DNA of 64,000 bases. Origin: Pseudomonas sp. P7548. Its GTDB lineage: Bacteria > Pseudomonadota > Gammaproteobacteria > Pseudomonadales > Pseudomonadaceae. Shown piece by piece: positions 27,452 through 37,703 of this stretch; the stretch's first letter is position 1; every line of letters begins with the position of its first letter. The position numbers and the translations under genes are program-made. The notes beneath the pieces were generated by a model. The model searched no databases, was not told where the DNA came from, and saw only the letters and a program-made list of their open reading frames with translations. Location of the stretch: assembly GCF_013386585.1 (NCBI RefSeq), contig NZ_JACARO010000034.1, positions 93,614 to 157,613 of the forward strand, given 5' to 3'.

Positions 27452-29173
27452 ATGTGGCGTTCGGTACGTCGGACCAGGCTCAGCCTGCTGTCCGCTTTTT
27501 TTTGCCTGGGCACAGCCAGCTTGGCTCAAGGCGCCACTCCACCGAACACGCCAGGCGTCACTGACCTGATCCGCGACCGCCAGGACCGTCTGCTCGAAGA
27601 GCAGCAACGCCGCCTGGAAGAACTGAAAGACCTGCCCGGAAAAACTTCCGCCCCAGCCAAACCATCAGCACCTGCCGACACCCGCTGCTTCCCCATCAAA
27701 ACCATCGAACTCAGCGGCGCCGACGCCCTGTCCGAAGGCGAGCGCGACAGCCTGCTCAAACCCTACATCGGCCAATGCCTCGGCGTGCCGCAGCTCAACG
27801 AGCTGCTCAAGGTCATCACCGATCATTACCTCGGTAAAGGCCTGGTCACCAGCCGCGCCTACCTGCCGCAACAGGACCTCTCCAGCGGCAACCTGAAGGT
27901 GCAGGTGATCGAAGGCCGTTTGGAAGGAATGAAGAGCGAGGAGGGCAGCGGCATCAGCGATCGCCAACTGGCCATGGCTTTCCCCGGCAAATCCGGCGAC
28001 TTGCTCAACCTGCGTGAAATCGAGCAGATGGTCGACCAGTTGAACCGCCTGCCGTCGAACCAGGCACAGATGGAACTGGCCCCCGGCAAGGCCGTCGGCG
28101 GCAGCGACGTGTTGGTGAAGAACGCCCCGCAGAAACCCTGGCGCGTCGGCCTGTCGCGCCACAACGGCGGCCAACGCAGCACCGGCGAACAGCAGTGGGG
28201 CGCGAGCCTGGACTGGGACAACCCGCTCGGCCTGGCCGACCAACTCTCCCTGCGCGGCGGCCATGATGCGGTCAGCGATCACCAGAAAACCTCGCGCAAC
28301 TCGATGCTCAATTACAACCTGCCCTTTGGCTGGTGGAACCTCAATTACAGCTACAGCGAGTCCGAGTACCGCTCCCTGGCCCAGGCCAGCAACTTCAACT
28401 TCAAGCAGTCCGGTGACAGCCAGAACCACCAGTTGCGCCTGGAGCGGGTGGTCCACCGCGACTCGCTGAGCAAAACCTCCCTCAGCACCGGCGTGGCCTA
28501 CCTGCGCACCAACAACTTCATCGAAGACAGCAAGCTGGCCCTGAGCAGCAACCGCTTGAGCGAAGCGCAATTCGGCATCAACCATGGCCGGCGCATTGGC
28601 GGCTCATTTCTCAACATCGACCTGGGCATGCAGGACGGTATCGGCGCCTTCGACGCCCAGGCCAACCACAACCCGCGCCCGGGCCAGCCGGATGCGCGCT
28701 ACCGCAAATACACCGCGACGCTCAGCTACCTGTACCCGTTCAAGCTGTGGGGCGAGTCGTTCAGTTTCAGCAGCCTGATGACCGGCCAGCGCAGCGAAGA
28801 CGTGCTCTTCAGCCCGCAACGCATGAGCCTGGGCGGGCAGTCGTCGATTCGTGGCTACAAGGACCAGACCCTCAGCGGCGACAGCGGCGGCTACTGGCGC
28901 AACGACCTGCGCTGGAGCCGCCCGGTGACCTGGGCCTGGCTGCAACCGGTGCTCAGCGAATACGGCACCAGCCTCGGTTACGACCAGGGCGTGATCAGCC
29001 ACGGCCGCTACAACGCCGAGCAGCATGGGCGCATGAGCAGCAACTCGGTCGACCTGTTTGCCCGCGGCCAGAACGTCGCCGCCACGGTGACCTTCGCACA
29101 CTCTTTGGAACGACCGGACCCGATCACAGAACGTGAAGCGCCGATCTATTTCCGACTGGATTTCTTCCTTTAA
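27452..29173 (+). CDS. cdiB: two-partner secretion transporter (TpsB/CdiB)
   Basis: The 573-residue outer-membrane protein follows the FhaC/CdiB order: signal peptide ending near '..SLAQGA' (~28), charged plug helix H1 (~33-60), two POTRA domains (~78-235, beginning 'CFPIKTIELSG'), then a 16-strand barrel with the L6 'SIRGY' motif near residue 465. It exports the TpsA partner encoded 33 bases downstream through the outer membrane. ATG 27452 has GAGGGAT upstream. The C-terminus 'FRLDFFL' is a typical final barrel strand. Compare the unusual fused TpsB at 58.5 kb. Confidence 0.92.
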   Translation: MWRSVRRTRLSLLSAFFCLGTASLAQGATPPNTPGVTDLIRDRQDRLLEEQQRRLEELKDLPGKTSAPAKPSAPADTRCFPIKTIELSGADALSEGERDSLLKPYIGQCLGVPQLNELLKVITDHYLGKGLVTSRAYLPQQDLSSGNLKVQVIEGRLEGMKSEEGSGISDRQLAMAFPGKSGDLLNLREIEQMVDQLNRLPSNQAQMELAPGKAVGGSDVLVKNAPQKPWRVGLSRHNGGQRSTGEQQWGASLDWDNPLGLADQLSLRGGHDAVSDHQKTSRNSMLNYNLPFGWWNLNYSYSESEYRSLAQASNFNFKQSGDSQNHQLRLERVVHRDSLSKTSLSTGVAYLRTNNFIEDSKLALSSNRLSEAQFGINHGRRIGGSFLNIDLGMQDGIGAFDAQANHNPRPGQPDARYRKYTATLSYLYPFKLWGESFSFSSLMTGQRSEDVLFSPQRMSLGGQSSIRGYKDQTLSGDSGGYWRNDLRWSRPVTWAWLQPVLSEYGTSLGYDQGVISHGRYNAEQHGRMSSNSVDLFARGQNVAATVTFAHSLERPDPITEREAPIYFRLDFFL

Positions 29174-29206
29174 TTTTTTACCGCCCTTTGGGCATCGAGA
29201 CATCAC

Positions 29207-32200
29207 ATGGACGTTCGCCAGTTCGCCTTCCTTGCGCGCCAACCTTCTGCGGCCGTAAAAAGCCGCTCTACCTTCCTGGGCATGCCCAAGCGCGGGTTGG
29301 CATTGGTGCTGGCCAACGCCATGTTCTGGCAACCGTTGTTGGCGCAGGCGGACGGCATTGTGGTCAGCGCACCCGGCACCAGCCTGGGACAGGCAGCGAA
29401 TGGCGTGCCCATCGTCAATATCGCTGCACCCAATGCCAGCGGGCTGTCGCACAACCAGTTCAAGGACTACAACGTTGGCGCCAACGGACTCATCCTCAAC
29501 AACGCGACGAATCGCACCGAGTCCACGCAGTTGGGCGGGATCATTCTCGGCAATAGCAACCTCAACGGTCGCGCCGCCAGCACCATCCTCAATGAAGTCA
29601 ATGGCGGTAGCCCAAGCCAGTTACGCGGCTACACCGAGGTGGCGGGGCAGTCGGCTCATGTGATCGTTGCCAACCCCTACGGCATCACTTGCAACGGTTG
29701 CGGCTTTATCAACACCCCACAGGCGACGCTGACCACGGGTAAGGCGGTTATCGAGAACGGCCAGGTCAGCCGCTATCAAGTGGATAAGGGCAGTGTTTCC
29801 ATCGAAGGTGCCGGGCTTAACGCCAACAATATCGACCGCTTCGAAATCATCACCCGCTCGGCCAAGCTCAATGCCGAGATCCAGGCCAAGAACCTGGCGA
29901 TCATCGCCGGCGCCAATGACGTCGATGCCAAGACCCTCAAAACCACGGCGCGTGCCGCTGACCCGGCGACCGCCCCTCAACTGGCTATCGACTCTTCGGC
30001 GTTGGGCGGTATGTACGCCGGCGCAATCAAGCTGGTCAGCAGTGAAGCCGGTGTGGGCGTGAGGCTCGACGGCAAGATGCTCGCCAGTGGCGGCGACATG
30101 CAACTGGATGCCAATGGTCACTTGAGCCTGGTGCAAGCCACCGCTGCTGAAGCGGTTGTCATCAAGGCCCAGAGCCTCGACGCTCAGGGCAAGATCTACG
30201 CCGGCACCCGTGTTGAAGCGACCACTCAAGGCACGTTGACCAATCGCAGTGCCATCGCTGCCCAAGACAGCGTTGCGCTGACCAGTGCGGGTCAGCTTGA
30301 AAACCTGGGCATGATCGAAGCCGGCGTCACCCCGGAGAACACCCGCAACCAGACGGGTGACGTGGTGCTCACCGCCAAGCGCATCGACAACCGTGGCCAG
30401 AGCGTTGTCGCCAGCCGCGACCTCAAGGCCACCGCCACCGAAGCACTCGACAACCGGGCAGGTACGCTTTCAGCCAACACCCGCCTGACGCTTGACGCGC
30501 AGGATCTGGACAACCGTGGCGGCACGTTGACGGGGCAGGGCGCGGTCAATACCACCCTTAGCGGCACACTCGATAACCGAGACAAAGGCACGCTCGCCAG
30601 CGGCGGCGAGCAAACGTTGAAGGCGGCGGCGGTAAAAAACACTGATGGCGTGATCAGCAGCCAGGACACGCTCGGCCTGGATGTAGCCAGCCTCGACAAC
30701 ACCAGCGGCAAGATCACCGCCCAAAACACCCTGACCCTTGATGGCACGACCTTTGAAAACGCCAAGGGTCAGATCACCAGTCAGGGAGACATCCTCGCCA
30801 CGGCCAAAACGTTCAGCCAGCAAGGCGGCAAATTGATCAGCCAAGGCCAGCTCACGCTGGTAGCCGACACCCTTGACAACAGTCTTGACGGCTACATCGC
30901 GTCCGCCAATGCCATGAGCCTTACGGCCCACCAGCAATTGATCAACACCGGCAAAGGCATTATCAGCACCCAGCAGGGCCTGACGATCAACGGCGGGGCG
31001 GTGGACAACACCACCGGCAGCCTGCTCAGCCAGAGCGGTATCACCGCTACGTTGAGCGAGGGGCTCAACAACCGGGACGGCAGCGTCATCACGCAAACAG
31101 ACGACCTCACGATTGACGCCGACGGCGTCGATAACCGTGGGGGCGTATTGGCGAGTGTCGCGGGCAAACTCAAGGCCACCCTGGCATCTGTTTTGGATAA
31201 CGGCAAGTCGCTCAGCACGCCCGGCGAGGCGGGACTGATTCAGGCTCAGTCGCTCAATCTCGGTGCCCAGCAGGCCGTGCTCAACAATGGCGGCCAGGTC
31301 TCTGCCTTGAATGGCGATGCCCTGATCACCACCGCCACCCTCGACAACCAGGGCGGCGCCTTGCTGGCCAAGCAACAGCTGACGGTACGCGCTCACGACC
31401 TCAACAACACCCAAGGCCGCGCGGCCGGCGACTCCATCGATTTCGGCCTGACCGGCGCACTGAGCAACCAGTCAGGCCTGGTCGAGGGCAGCAGCGGTTT
31501 GCTGATCGACGCCGCCTCCATCAACAACCAGAACGGCAAGTTGCGTTCCCTGGGCCAACAAGGCACCGCCAGCGTAGCCAGTGCGCAGTTGCTGGATAAC
31601 CAGAGCGGCATGATCGAAGCGGCTAACCATGACGTCTCGTTGCGCATGGCCAGCTTCAATAACGCGGGGGGCAATATCCAGCACGTCGGCACGGGGACCT
31701 TTGGCGTCGATCTGGCGAAGTTCAGCAACATCGGCGGCAGCGTCGCCACTGCCGGCACACTGACCATCGATGCGGCCAAGTGGGATAACAGTACCGACGT
31801 TCAAGCCGATGTACTGAACGTCACCGTAGGCCAGTTCAACCAGGCCGCTACCGGCAAGCTTGCCGCCAGCCAGCGTTTCACCGGTCAGGGCGACACCTGG
31901 ACCAATGCCGGGCGTATCACCAGCGGCGGGGCGTTCTCCCTGACCGCGACCAACGTCATCAACACCGGTACCCTCGGTGGTGCCGGCAAGGTGGATCTGA
32001 ACGCCGAAGCCGTGCGCAACGACCATGGCCTGATCTTCAGCGGCACTGACATGGCATTGCGCTTTAAGAACCTGACCAATTACTACGCCGATATCTACAG
32101 CCTGGGCGGCCTGAGCATGATGGCTCGCGACGGCGTGGCACGCAGTGCGTCGTTGGAAAACATCTCCAGCCATATCGAAGCCACCAACGATGTGCTGGTG

Positions 32201-35200
32201 CGCAGCGACAGCGTCATCAACCGCAAGGACGTATTCAGCACCGTCGACGAGGCAGTCTCGGGCTACCTCAGCGTGACTTGCTACGACTGCGGCGGTGATC
32301 ACCACAACGTCGACTACGTGGCACACGAAGTCTCCAAGAGTGTGGTGGCAACGGATTCCGCCAGTTCCTCGATCCAGAGTGGCGCCAAGCTGACCGTCGA
32401 CGGTTCAAGCGTGCTCAATAAATACAGCACCATGGCCTCGGGTGCCGACCTGGTGATCACCGCTGATAACTTCGCCAACATCGGCGCGACTACCGGCACC
32501 AGCACGCGTACACGTACCTGGAACACAGGCCGCATAACTGACGGTACCGATGACCGCTTCCGTGCAAACTGGATCTACCCCTACAACGCCCAACCCAACC
32601 CCAAGGTATTGCCGGTTGGCGCACTCAACTCCTTCAGCCTGGTAGGTGATACCACCACCGTGACCCCGGGCGACCCGATCGCCTCGGTGATTCAAGCGGG
32701 TGGCAACGTCAGTATCTTGGCTACCCAGCAGCTGGAAAACAGCAGCATCGTACAGTTCGCGCCGCCTACACCTGTTCCGGACAAAGGCGGCGCCACTGCA
32801 GTGACCAAACCCGCTGTGGTCGTGCTGAACCCACAACTGCCACCCGACCTGGCACAGCAACAAGTCAACCCGACCACCCTGCCAGGCTTCACGTTGCCGA
32901 GCGGTACGAATGGCTTGTTCCATGTGGTCGATAGCGCCGCTGCCGCCAAAAACAGCCAGGACCTGAGCAAGGCCAACATCCAGGGCTCGGACGCCAGCCG
33001 CGTGGTTGTTGGCCCTAAATACCTGGTCGAAACCAACTCTGCCTTCACCGACCTCAAGCAATTCATGAGCTCGGACTACCTGCTCGGCCACCTCGGCTAT
33101 GACCCCGAAACCAGCTGGAAACGCCTGGGTGACGGCCTTTACGAACAGCGCCTGATCCAACAAGCCGTTACTGCCCGAACGGGCCAACGTTTCATCGCTG
33201 GCCAGACCACCGATGAAGGCATGTTCAAGTACCTGATGAACAATGCCATTGCCAGCAAGGATCAACTCAACCTTTCCGTGGGTGTAAGCCTCACCTCACA
33301 ACAAGTCGCCGCACTGACCCACGACATCGTCTGGATGGAAGACCAGGTGGTCAATGGTGAACACGTGTTGGTGCCCGTGTTGTACATGGCCCAGGCGAAC
33401 AATCGCCTGACGGCGGATGGTGCGCTGATTCAAGGCAAGGATGTGACGCTGATTGCCGGTGCGGACTTGAAGAACGCCGGGACCTTGCGCGCCAGTGAAA
33501 GTCTGTCGGCAGCGGCGGGCGGCAATCTGGTGAATACACGCCTGGCTGAGGCTGGTGAAAAGCTCAAGCTGGTCGCAGGCAAGGACCTGGTGAACATCCA
33601 GGGCGGCATCCTCAAGGGCAAGGATGTTGAGCTGAACACGTTGACCGGCGATATCCGCAACGACCGGACCATCACCACTGTTGAGAACAGTGGGAAGGGT
33701 TTCAGCTCCAGGACTGCAGTCGTAGATAGCGCTGCGAGCATTGAAGCTGGAAACAACCTGACGATGCATGCCGCTCGCGACCTGCTGAACGTGGGCGGGG
33801 CCATTACGGCAGGCAAGAGCGCGTCGTTGAGCGCGGGTAACGATGTTGTTATCGCGGCGGCTCGCGAAGAAACCGGGTCGATGCGCCAGGACAAACGGCA
33901 TTTCTGGGATCAAAGCCAGACGGTGCAGCACGCCAGTGAGATTAAGGTCGGTGAAGATCTTGAGGTTAATGCGACGAATGAACTGACGATGGTTGCCAGT
34001 CATATTAAAGCCGGTGGCGACGTCAACTTATCAGGCACTGACGTGAGCCTCCTCGCGGCTGCCAACGAGGAGTCGAGCGAATATCGCTACAAGCGTAGCG
34101 GCAAGAAGATCAACCAGGAAGAAGAGCATGCTCGGCAGCAGGGCACAACGATTGAGGCCGGTGGGGATGTAAAAGTCGCTGCGCTGCACGATGTGACGAT
34201 GGTCTCCAGCAAGATCGACGCCGGAAATGAGGCCTATCTGGCTGCCGGGAACAAGTTGAATTTGTTGGCAGAGCTCAACCGCGACTACTCCCTTTATGAC
34301 ATGACCAAAAAGGGCAGTTGGGGGAGCAATGCGGCGAAACGCGATGAGGTAACGCAGCACACGAACGTCGGGAGTGAAATCAAGACGGGTGGCAATCTCA
34401 CACTCAAAAGTGGCGGCGATCAGCGTTACCAAGTGGCAACCCTGGACAGCGGTAAGGACCTGACGCTGGAGAGCGGTGGCCGCATCGTGTTCGAGGGCGT
34501 GAAGGACTATCACGACGAGAGCCATACCAAGAGCAAGGGCGACTTGGCTTGGTACAAGATGAAGGGCGAAGGAAAGACAGACGAGACGCTACGGCAAAGC
34601 GCCCTGATTGCTCAGGGTAAGTTGGTGATCAAGGCTGTTGAAGGCGTGCAAATCGACATCAAACAAGTCGACCAGCAGAGCGTCAGTCAAACCATTGATG
34701 CGATGGTTCAAGCCGACCCGAATCTCGCCTGGATGAAGCAAGCAGAAGCGCGTGGCGACATCGATTGGCGTCAGGTCAAGGAAATTCACGATAGCTTCAA
34801 GTACGAGTCTTCCGGGTTGGGGGCGGGGGCGAAGATTGCCATCGCAATCTTGATGTCGTTCATCATGGGCCCAGCAGGTTTCGGGTTAGAGGGCGCCAAC
34901 TTGGCCGTGGCGACAAGCCTGGGGACAACTGCTGTCACGAGCACCATCAACAACAAGGGCAATCTTGGGTTGGCGGTGAAAGAAACGTTCAGTGCGGGCA
35001 GCTTGAAAAACGCTGCTGTTGCGGGCGTGACGGCGGGTCTAATCGACTACGCAGACACCAAGTGGTTTTCCGATGCGAGTGGAGCGACTAATGGCGGCTC
35101 AACAGTTGTCTCCAGCGGGCCGATACAGAATCCTGGCTACGCCTCAAGCATGCTCAAACCGGAAAACTGGGCCGATACTCTCCTGAGAAGTGGCACCCAT

Positions 35201-36220
35201 GCACTCATCAACGGCAGCGTCTCTACAGTCATTACCGGCGGGAGTCTAGGTTCTAATCTGGGAGAGGCGTTCATTGGTGAAGGCATTGAGCTAGGTGCCG
35301 CAATCGGGAACAAGAAAATTGGTGACTTGGCGGCGAACCTGGACGTTGCCCCCAAGATAGCTGAGAAGCTGGTACTGCATGCGGCATTGGGTGGCCTGAT
35401 CGCCAAGGCTCGCGGAGAGAGTTTTGCCAGTGGAGCAATTGCAGGCGGTGTGGCTCAAGGGCTGACACCCATTGCGAATGGCTTGTTGGCAGAGTATGTC
35501 AGCTCACGCTTTGAGGCGGCTGACCTAAGCGATGCGGGAAGCCAGCTGAAGATCGGAACAGCGCAGATCATTGGTTTGATTGCTGCGGGAGCCGCAGGTG
35601 GAAACCCGGCGACAGGTAGCCTGATTGGCGGCACGGCGGAAAAGTACAATGATCAGGGGTTTCACCTTGACCCTACCGATCAGTTTAATGACCATGGCTT
35701 GCCACCGCAGAATACGCCGTCTGACGTCGATAAGCTCAAAGCGGAAATATCGTTATTCATCCTGATGGGGCTTGTCCCCGAATTGTTGGGCGGGGCTGCT
35801 GAGGGGTTCATAGCTAGAATCACTGGGATGTTCAGCAAGTCTCCAAGTGAAGCATTGGCTGGAGCGGGGACCAGGGCTGGGGCAGGTGGGGCTATAGATG
35901 TTGGAGCGGCATCGGAAGGTGGTGCTCTTGAAGTTGGCGCCAGTAGTCAAGTCACCGAGATTGAGTTCTTGCCGAAGGCGACCAGAAATAGTTCAGGGCA
36001 AATTGAGACTAAAATTTCTCAAGGTGAAGCTATAAAAAATCTTGAGTCCAGCGGGTACAAAAAAACTTTTTCTCAAGATGGAAAAGTTACTATATTAATG
36101 AACGGAGAGAAAACATATCGCTTCTACCCGCTTTCGACATCCACTGGACAACCTTCAGCATCTTTAACTGTTGAGGGGGTCAAAGGTGTAGTTGTGAAGA
36201 TTCGTTTTTTGGGAGAGTAA
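29207..36220 (+). CDS. cdiA: filamentous haemagglutinin/CdiA-type contact toxin
   Basis: The 2337-residue exoprotein has a long signal region cleaved near A48, a TPS secretion domain (~49-300, 'NPYGITCNGCGFINTP'), a long series of FHA-type beta-helix repeats rich in 'LDNRGG' units, and a DUF637-like pretoxin region (~1815-2000). After an EKYN motif at 2145-2148, the usual pseudomonad border before the variable end, comes a helical stretch. The final ~80 residues, from about 35,975, are encoded by abruptly AT-rich DNA and form a lysine-containing domain ending 'VVVKIRFLGE'. I do not recognise that toxin fold. It is presumably delivered into neighbours lacking the next gene. Length is modest for CdiA. 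The stop is directly followed by the immunity gene. Confidence 0.9.
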   Translation: MDVRQFAFLARQPSAAVKSRSTFLGMPKRGLALVLANAMFWQPLLAQADGIVVSAPGTSLGQAANGVPIVNIAAPNASGLSHNQFKDYNVGANGLILNNATNRTESTQLGGIILGNSNLNGRAASTILNEVNGGSPSQLRGYTEVAGQSAHVIVANPYGITCNGCGFINTPQATLTTGKAVIENGQVSRYQVDKGSVSIEGAGLNANNIDRFEIITRSAKLNAEIQAKNLAIIAGANDVDAKTLKTTARAADPATAPQLAIDSSALGGMYAGAIKLVSSEAGVGVRLDGKMLASGGDMQLDANGHLSLVQATAAEAVVIKAQSLDAQGKIYAGTRVEATTQGTLTNRSAIAAQDSVALTSAGQLENLGMIEAGVTPENTRNQTGDVVLTAKRIDNRGQSVVASRDLKATATEALDNRAGTLSANTRLTLDAQDLDNRGGTLTGQGAVNTTLSGTLDNRDKGTLASGGEQTLKAAAVKNTDGVISSQDTLGLDVASLDNTSGKITAQNTLTLDGTTFENAKGQITSQGDILATAKTFSQQGGKLISQGQLTLVADTLDNSLDGYIASANAMSLTAHQQLINTGKGIISTQQGLTINGGAVDNTTGSLLSQSGITATLSEGLNNRDGSVITQTDDLTIDADGVDNRGGVLASVAGKLKATLASVLDNGKSLSTPGEAGLIQAQSLNLGAQQAVLNNGGQVSALNGDALITTATLDNQGGALLAKQQLTVRAHDLNNTQGRAAGDSIDFGLTGALSNQSGLVEGSSGLLIDAASINNQNGKLRSLGQQGTASVASAQLLDNQSGMIEAANHDVSLRMASFNNAGGNIQHVGTGTFGVDLAKFSNIGGSVATAGTLTIDAAKWDNSTDVQADVLNVTVGQFNQAATGKLAASQRFTGQGDTWTNAGRITSGGAFSLTATNVINTGTLGGAGKVDLNAEAVRNDHGLIFSGTDMALRFKNLTNYYADIYSLGGLSMMARDGVARSASLENISSHIEATNDVLVRSDSVINRKDVFSTVDEAVSGYLSVTCYDCGGDHHNVDYVAHEVSKSVVATDSASSSIQSGAKLTVDGSSVLNKYSTMASGADLVITADNFANIGATTGTSTRTRTWNTGRITDGTDDRFRANWIYPYNAQPNPKVLPVGALNSFSLVGDTTTVTPGDPIASVIQAGGNVSILATQQLENSSIVQFAPPTPVPDKGGATAVTKPAVVVLNPQLPPDLAQQQVNPTTLPGFTLPSGTNGLFHVVDSAAAAKNSQDLSKANIQGSDASRVVVGPKYLVETNSAFTDLKQFMSSDYLLGHLGYDPETSWKRLGDGLYEQRLIQQAVTARTGQRFIAGQTTDEGMFKYLMNNAIASKDQLNLSVGVSLTSQQVAALTHDIVWMEDQVVNGEHVLVPVLYMAQANNRLTADGALIQGKDVTLIAGADLKNAGTLRASESLSAAAGGNLVNTRLAEAGEKLKLVAGKDLVNIQGGILKGKDVELNTLTGDIRNDRTITTVENSGKGFSSRTAVVDSAASIEAGNNLTMHAARDLLNVGGAITAGKSASLSAGNDVVIAAAREETGSMRQDKRHFWDQSQTVQHASEIKVGEDLEVNATNELTMVASHIKAGGDVNLSGTDVSLLAAANEESSEYRYKRSGKKINQEEEHARQQGTTIEAGGDVKVAALHDVTMVSSKIDAGNEAYLAAGNKLNLLAELNRDYSLYDMTKKGSWGSNAAKRDEVTQHTNVGSEIKTGGNLTLKSGGDQRYQVATLDSGKDLTLESGGRIVFEGVKDYHDESHTKSKGDLAWYKMKGEGKTDETLRQSALIAQGKLVIKAVEGVQIDIKQVDQQSVSQTIDAMVQADPNLAWMKQAEARGDIDWRQVKEIHDSFKYESSGLGAGAKIAIAILMSFIMGPAGFGLEGANLAVATSLGTTAVTSTINNKGNLGLAVKETFSAGSLKNAAVAGVTAGLIDYADTKWFSDASGATNGGSTVVSSGPIQNPGYASSMLKPENWADTLLRSGTHALINGSVSTVITGGSLGSNLGEAFIGEGIELGAAIGNKKIGDLAANLDVAPKIAEKLVLHAALGGLIAKARGESFASGAIAGGVAQGLTPIANGLLAEYVSSRFEAADLSDAGSQLKIGTAQIIGLIAAGAAGGNPATGSLIGGTAEKYNDQGFHLDPTDQFNDHGLPPQNTPSDVDKLKAEISLFILMGLVPELLGGAAEGFIARITGMFSKSPSEALAGAGTRAGAGGAIDVGAASEGGALEVGASSQVTEIEFLPKATRNSSGQIETKISQGEAIKNLESSGYKKTFSQDGKVTILMNGEKTYRFYPLSTSTGQPSASLTVEGVKGVVVKIRFLGE

Positions 36221-36221
36221 A

Positions 36222-36773
36222 GTGACTATTTTGAAAGTTGAGCAAAGAGAGTTGGACTTGTTTGTTGAGAAGTTGTTATGTGTTATCGATTTTGATAAAG
36301 ATTTGCCGGAGAACGTTTTTTTAAGGGATGAGTATATTTATTGGTTTTTCGAAAGGCCGCTACTTTGTTTTTATGATTTGTTTTCTGGTTTGGTTTTGGA
36401 GAGTGTTTCAAGCTTTAAGTCTGACGTCTTCATAAAATTTTCTGGCGGGCAACCATTGTCGGGGTCGTGCTTTTCAATTGATTCAAGCAACATAAGTGGG
36501 GACTCTAATTGGTTGGTCGTTAACTCCGAGAATTTTTTTGAGGGAACAGTAGGGTACCCGATTGTTTTGTGTAATGACACGGATGATTGGTTTGCTTTTG
36601 AAAGCGCCCACGAGGAATTCGGTGTTTTAGCTGTAAATAAGTCTTCTCTTCATGAGGGGTTTTTGGGGTATTTGAATGCGAATTTAATTTCGATGAGTGA
36701 TTTGAGTGAATTGGCAAAGACATCTGTGGCAGAAGGTGTGATCGCACAAGTCTTGATTTCCTATTATGGCTGA
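36222..36773 (+). CDS. cdiI: probable cognate immunity protein (CdiI)
   Basis: The 183-residue acidic protein has no family I recognise. Its GTG start lies one base after the cdiA stop, with the GGGAGAG ribosome site inside the cdiA end, so translation is coupled. That position and its AT-rich codon use are those of cdiI genes, whose products block the toxin domain encoded just before them. No signal peptide or membrane segment is seen, so it should act in the cytoplasm. Confidence 0.75.
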   Translation: MTILKVEQRELDLFVEKLLCVIDFDKDLPENVFLRDEYIYWFFERPLLCFYDLFSGLVLESVSSFKSDVFIKFSGGQPLSGSCFSIDSSNISGDSNWLVVNSENFFEGTVGYPIVLCNDTDDWFAFESAHEEFGVLAVNKSSLHEGFLGYLNANLISMSDLSELAKTSVAEGVIAQVLISYYG

Positions 36774-36911
36774 AGGGTTGGATTTGAGTGAAGGTCAGAT
36801 TTTCAAATATTTTGCTGTGCTAGTAGCTTGTAGGGTGTTCAATTTATTGATTGTTTGGTAGGTTTATTAATCAAAGGTTTGGGTGTGAAATGTCTAGGCT
36901 GCGAAGCATAA
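36774..36911. other. AT-rich spacer after cdiI
   Basis: No gene or clear hairpin is visible in this ~140-base spacer. It has stops in every frame and leads into the first orphan toxin remnant. Confidence 0.5.
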
Positions 36912-36992
36912 GCGAGTAGAGGTGCGGACACTGATGATGTTGATTTCGCTAAACAACTAATTGAGGGGCTCGACAGTGCTCATCGCCGATGA
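36912..36992 (+). pseudogene. orphan toxin C-terminal remnant A1
   Basis: After a stop codon the frame encodes 26 residues ending 'DVDFAKQLIEGLDSAHRR'. This matches remnant A2 at 38,785-38,877 ('DMDFAK', then stop, then 'LIKDLNNALGR'). It has no start signal and is the leftover tail of a CdiA-CT toxin. Confidence 0.6.
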
Positions 36993-37017
36993 GTTTTTCA
37001 AAAAATTTGTTTTGTGA
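36976..37017 (+). pseudogene. truncated immunity start (copy of the 38,861 gene)
   Basis: The frame from GTG 36976 encodes 'VLIADEFFKKFVL' and stops; the intact gene at 38,861 begins 'MLLADECLKRFVLW'. In both places the immunity start overlaps the toxin remnant end by 17 bases. Nucleotide similarity continues to about 37,027 and then ends abruptly, where another toxin tail is joined. Confidence 0.65.
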
Positions 37018-37239
37018 TTGGTTTTTTACGCTCCGGCTGAGGGGGTGAGTTTAAAAATAACAGTGGAGCCTCCGTTTTTAAGGGGGTATGAATGCTATGT
37101 TGTTAATACACCCGAAGGAAATTTCACGCTTCGAAACTTTTCCTCTTCATCTGGTCCAGCCTGGACTATTGATGTGCCTAAAGCCGCCACAGGCACAACG
37201 TATAATCCAGAAATAAAATTCCTGATTGGAAACCCATAA
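37018..37239 (+). pseudogene. orphan toxin C-terminal remnant B
   Basis: About 73 codons with no ribosome site, beginning inside the truncated immunity gene, encode a compact basic-to-neutral tail with 'GYECYVVNTPEGN' and ending 'NPEIKFLIGNP'. The stop TAA overlaps the ATG at 37,239 (TAATG), the tight spacing of a toxin followed by its immunity gene. The fold is not recognised. Confidence 0.6.
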
Positions 37240-37638
37240 TGGATATTAAGTTTGTTGAAAAAAATAGTGCGTGATTCATTTGGTCTATGGATATCGGCAC
37301 TTTTCAGCGCCATTGGTTCATGGAATCCTGAGCTATCATTCTCTCAACAAAAAGATGCTTTTTTTTCTGTGATCGAATACCTGCTTGTTACTGGAAGAAT
37401 AAAATTTATCGCGCCAAATGCAGATTGCTATATTTCTTCAGAAAATCCGCACCCCAGATTTTCGATTGATGATGAAGAGTCTCACTGGGGGTTGGATGCG
37501 AAGCAGATTGTTTCTTACTTGAAAGATAAGTGGCCGGAAGGTGTCGTGAGTGAAAGTGACGAAGCACTCACGCTGTATTTTTATGAGGTGCCAGGGATCA
37601 TTTGGGTTGACGAAAACGGCTGTTTGTTTGCTTCATGA
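37239..37638 (+). pseudogene. DUF596-type immunity gene with an A7 frameshift
   Basis: The ATG at 37,239 opens 'MDIKFVEK' but runs into a stop at 37,272. The main frame is open from 37,252 to 37,638 (128 codons from a TTG) and resembles DUF596 proteins ('YLKDKWPEG', 'FYEVPGIIWVDENG'). The two frames join correctly if the A7 run near 37,257 had six As. So it is frameshifted, phase-variable by slippage, or restarts at TTG/GTG. DUF596 proteins are found beside polymorphic toxins. Confidence 0.6.
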
Positions 37639-37703
37639 TTTGTTGGTGGAACAGGAAAGGGCGAAGCTTCAGGGGGCGCAAAAAATTTCTTATGTGATGA
37701 CTT

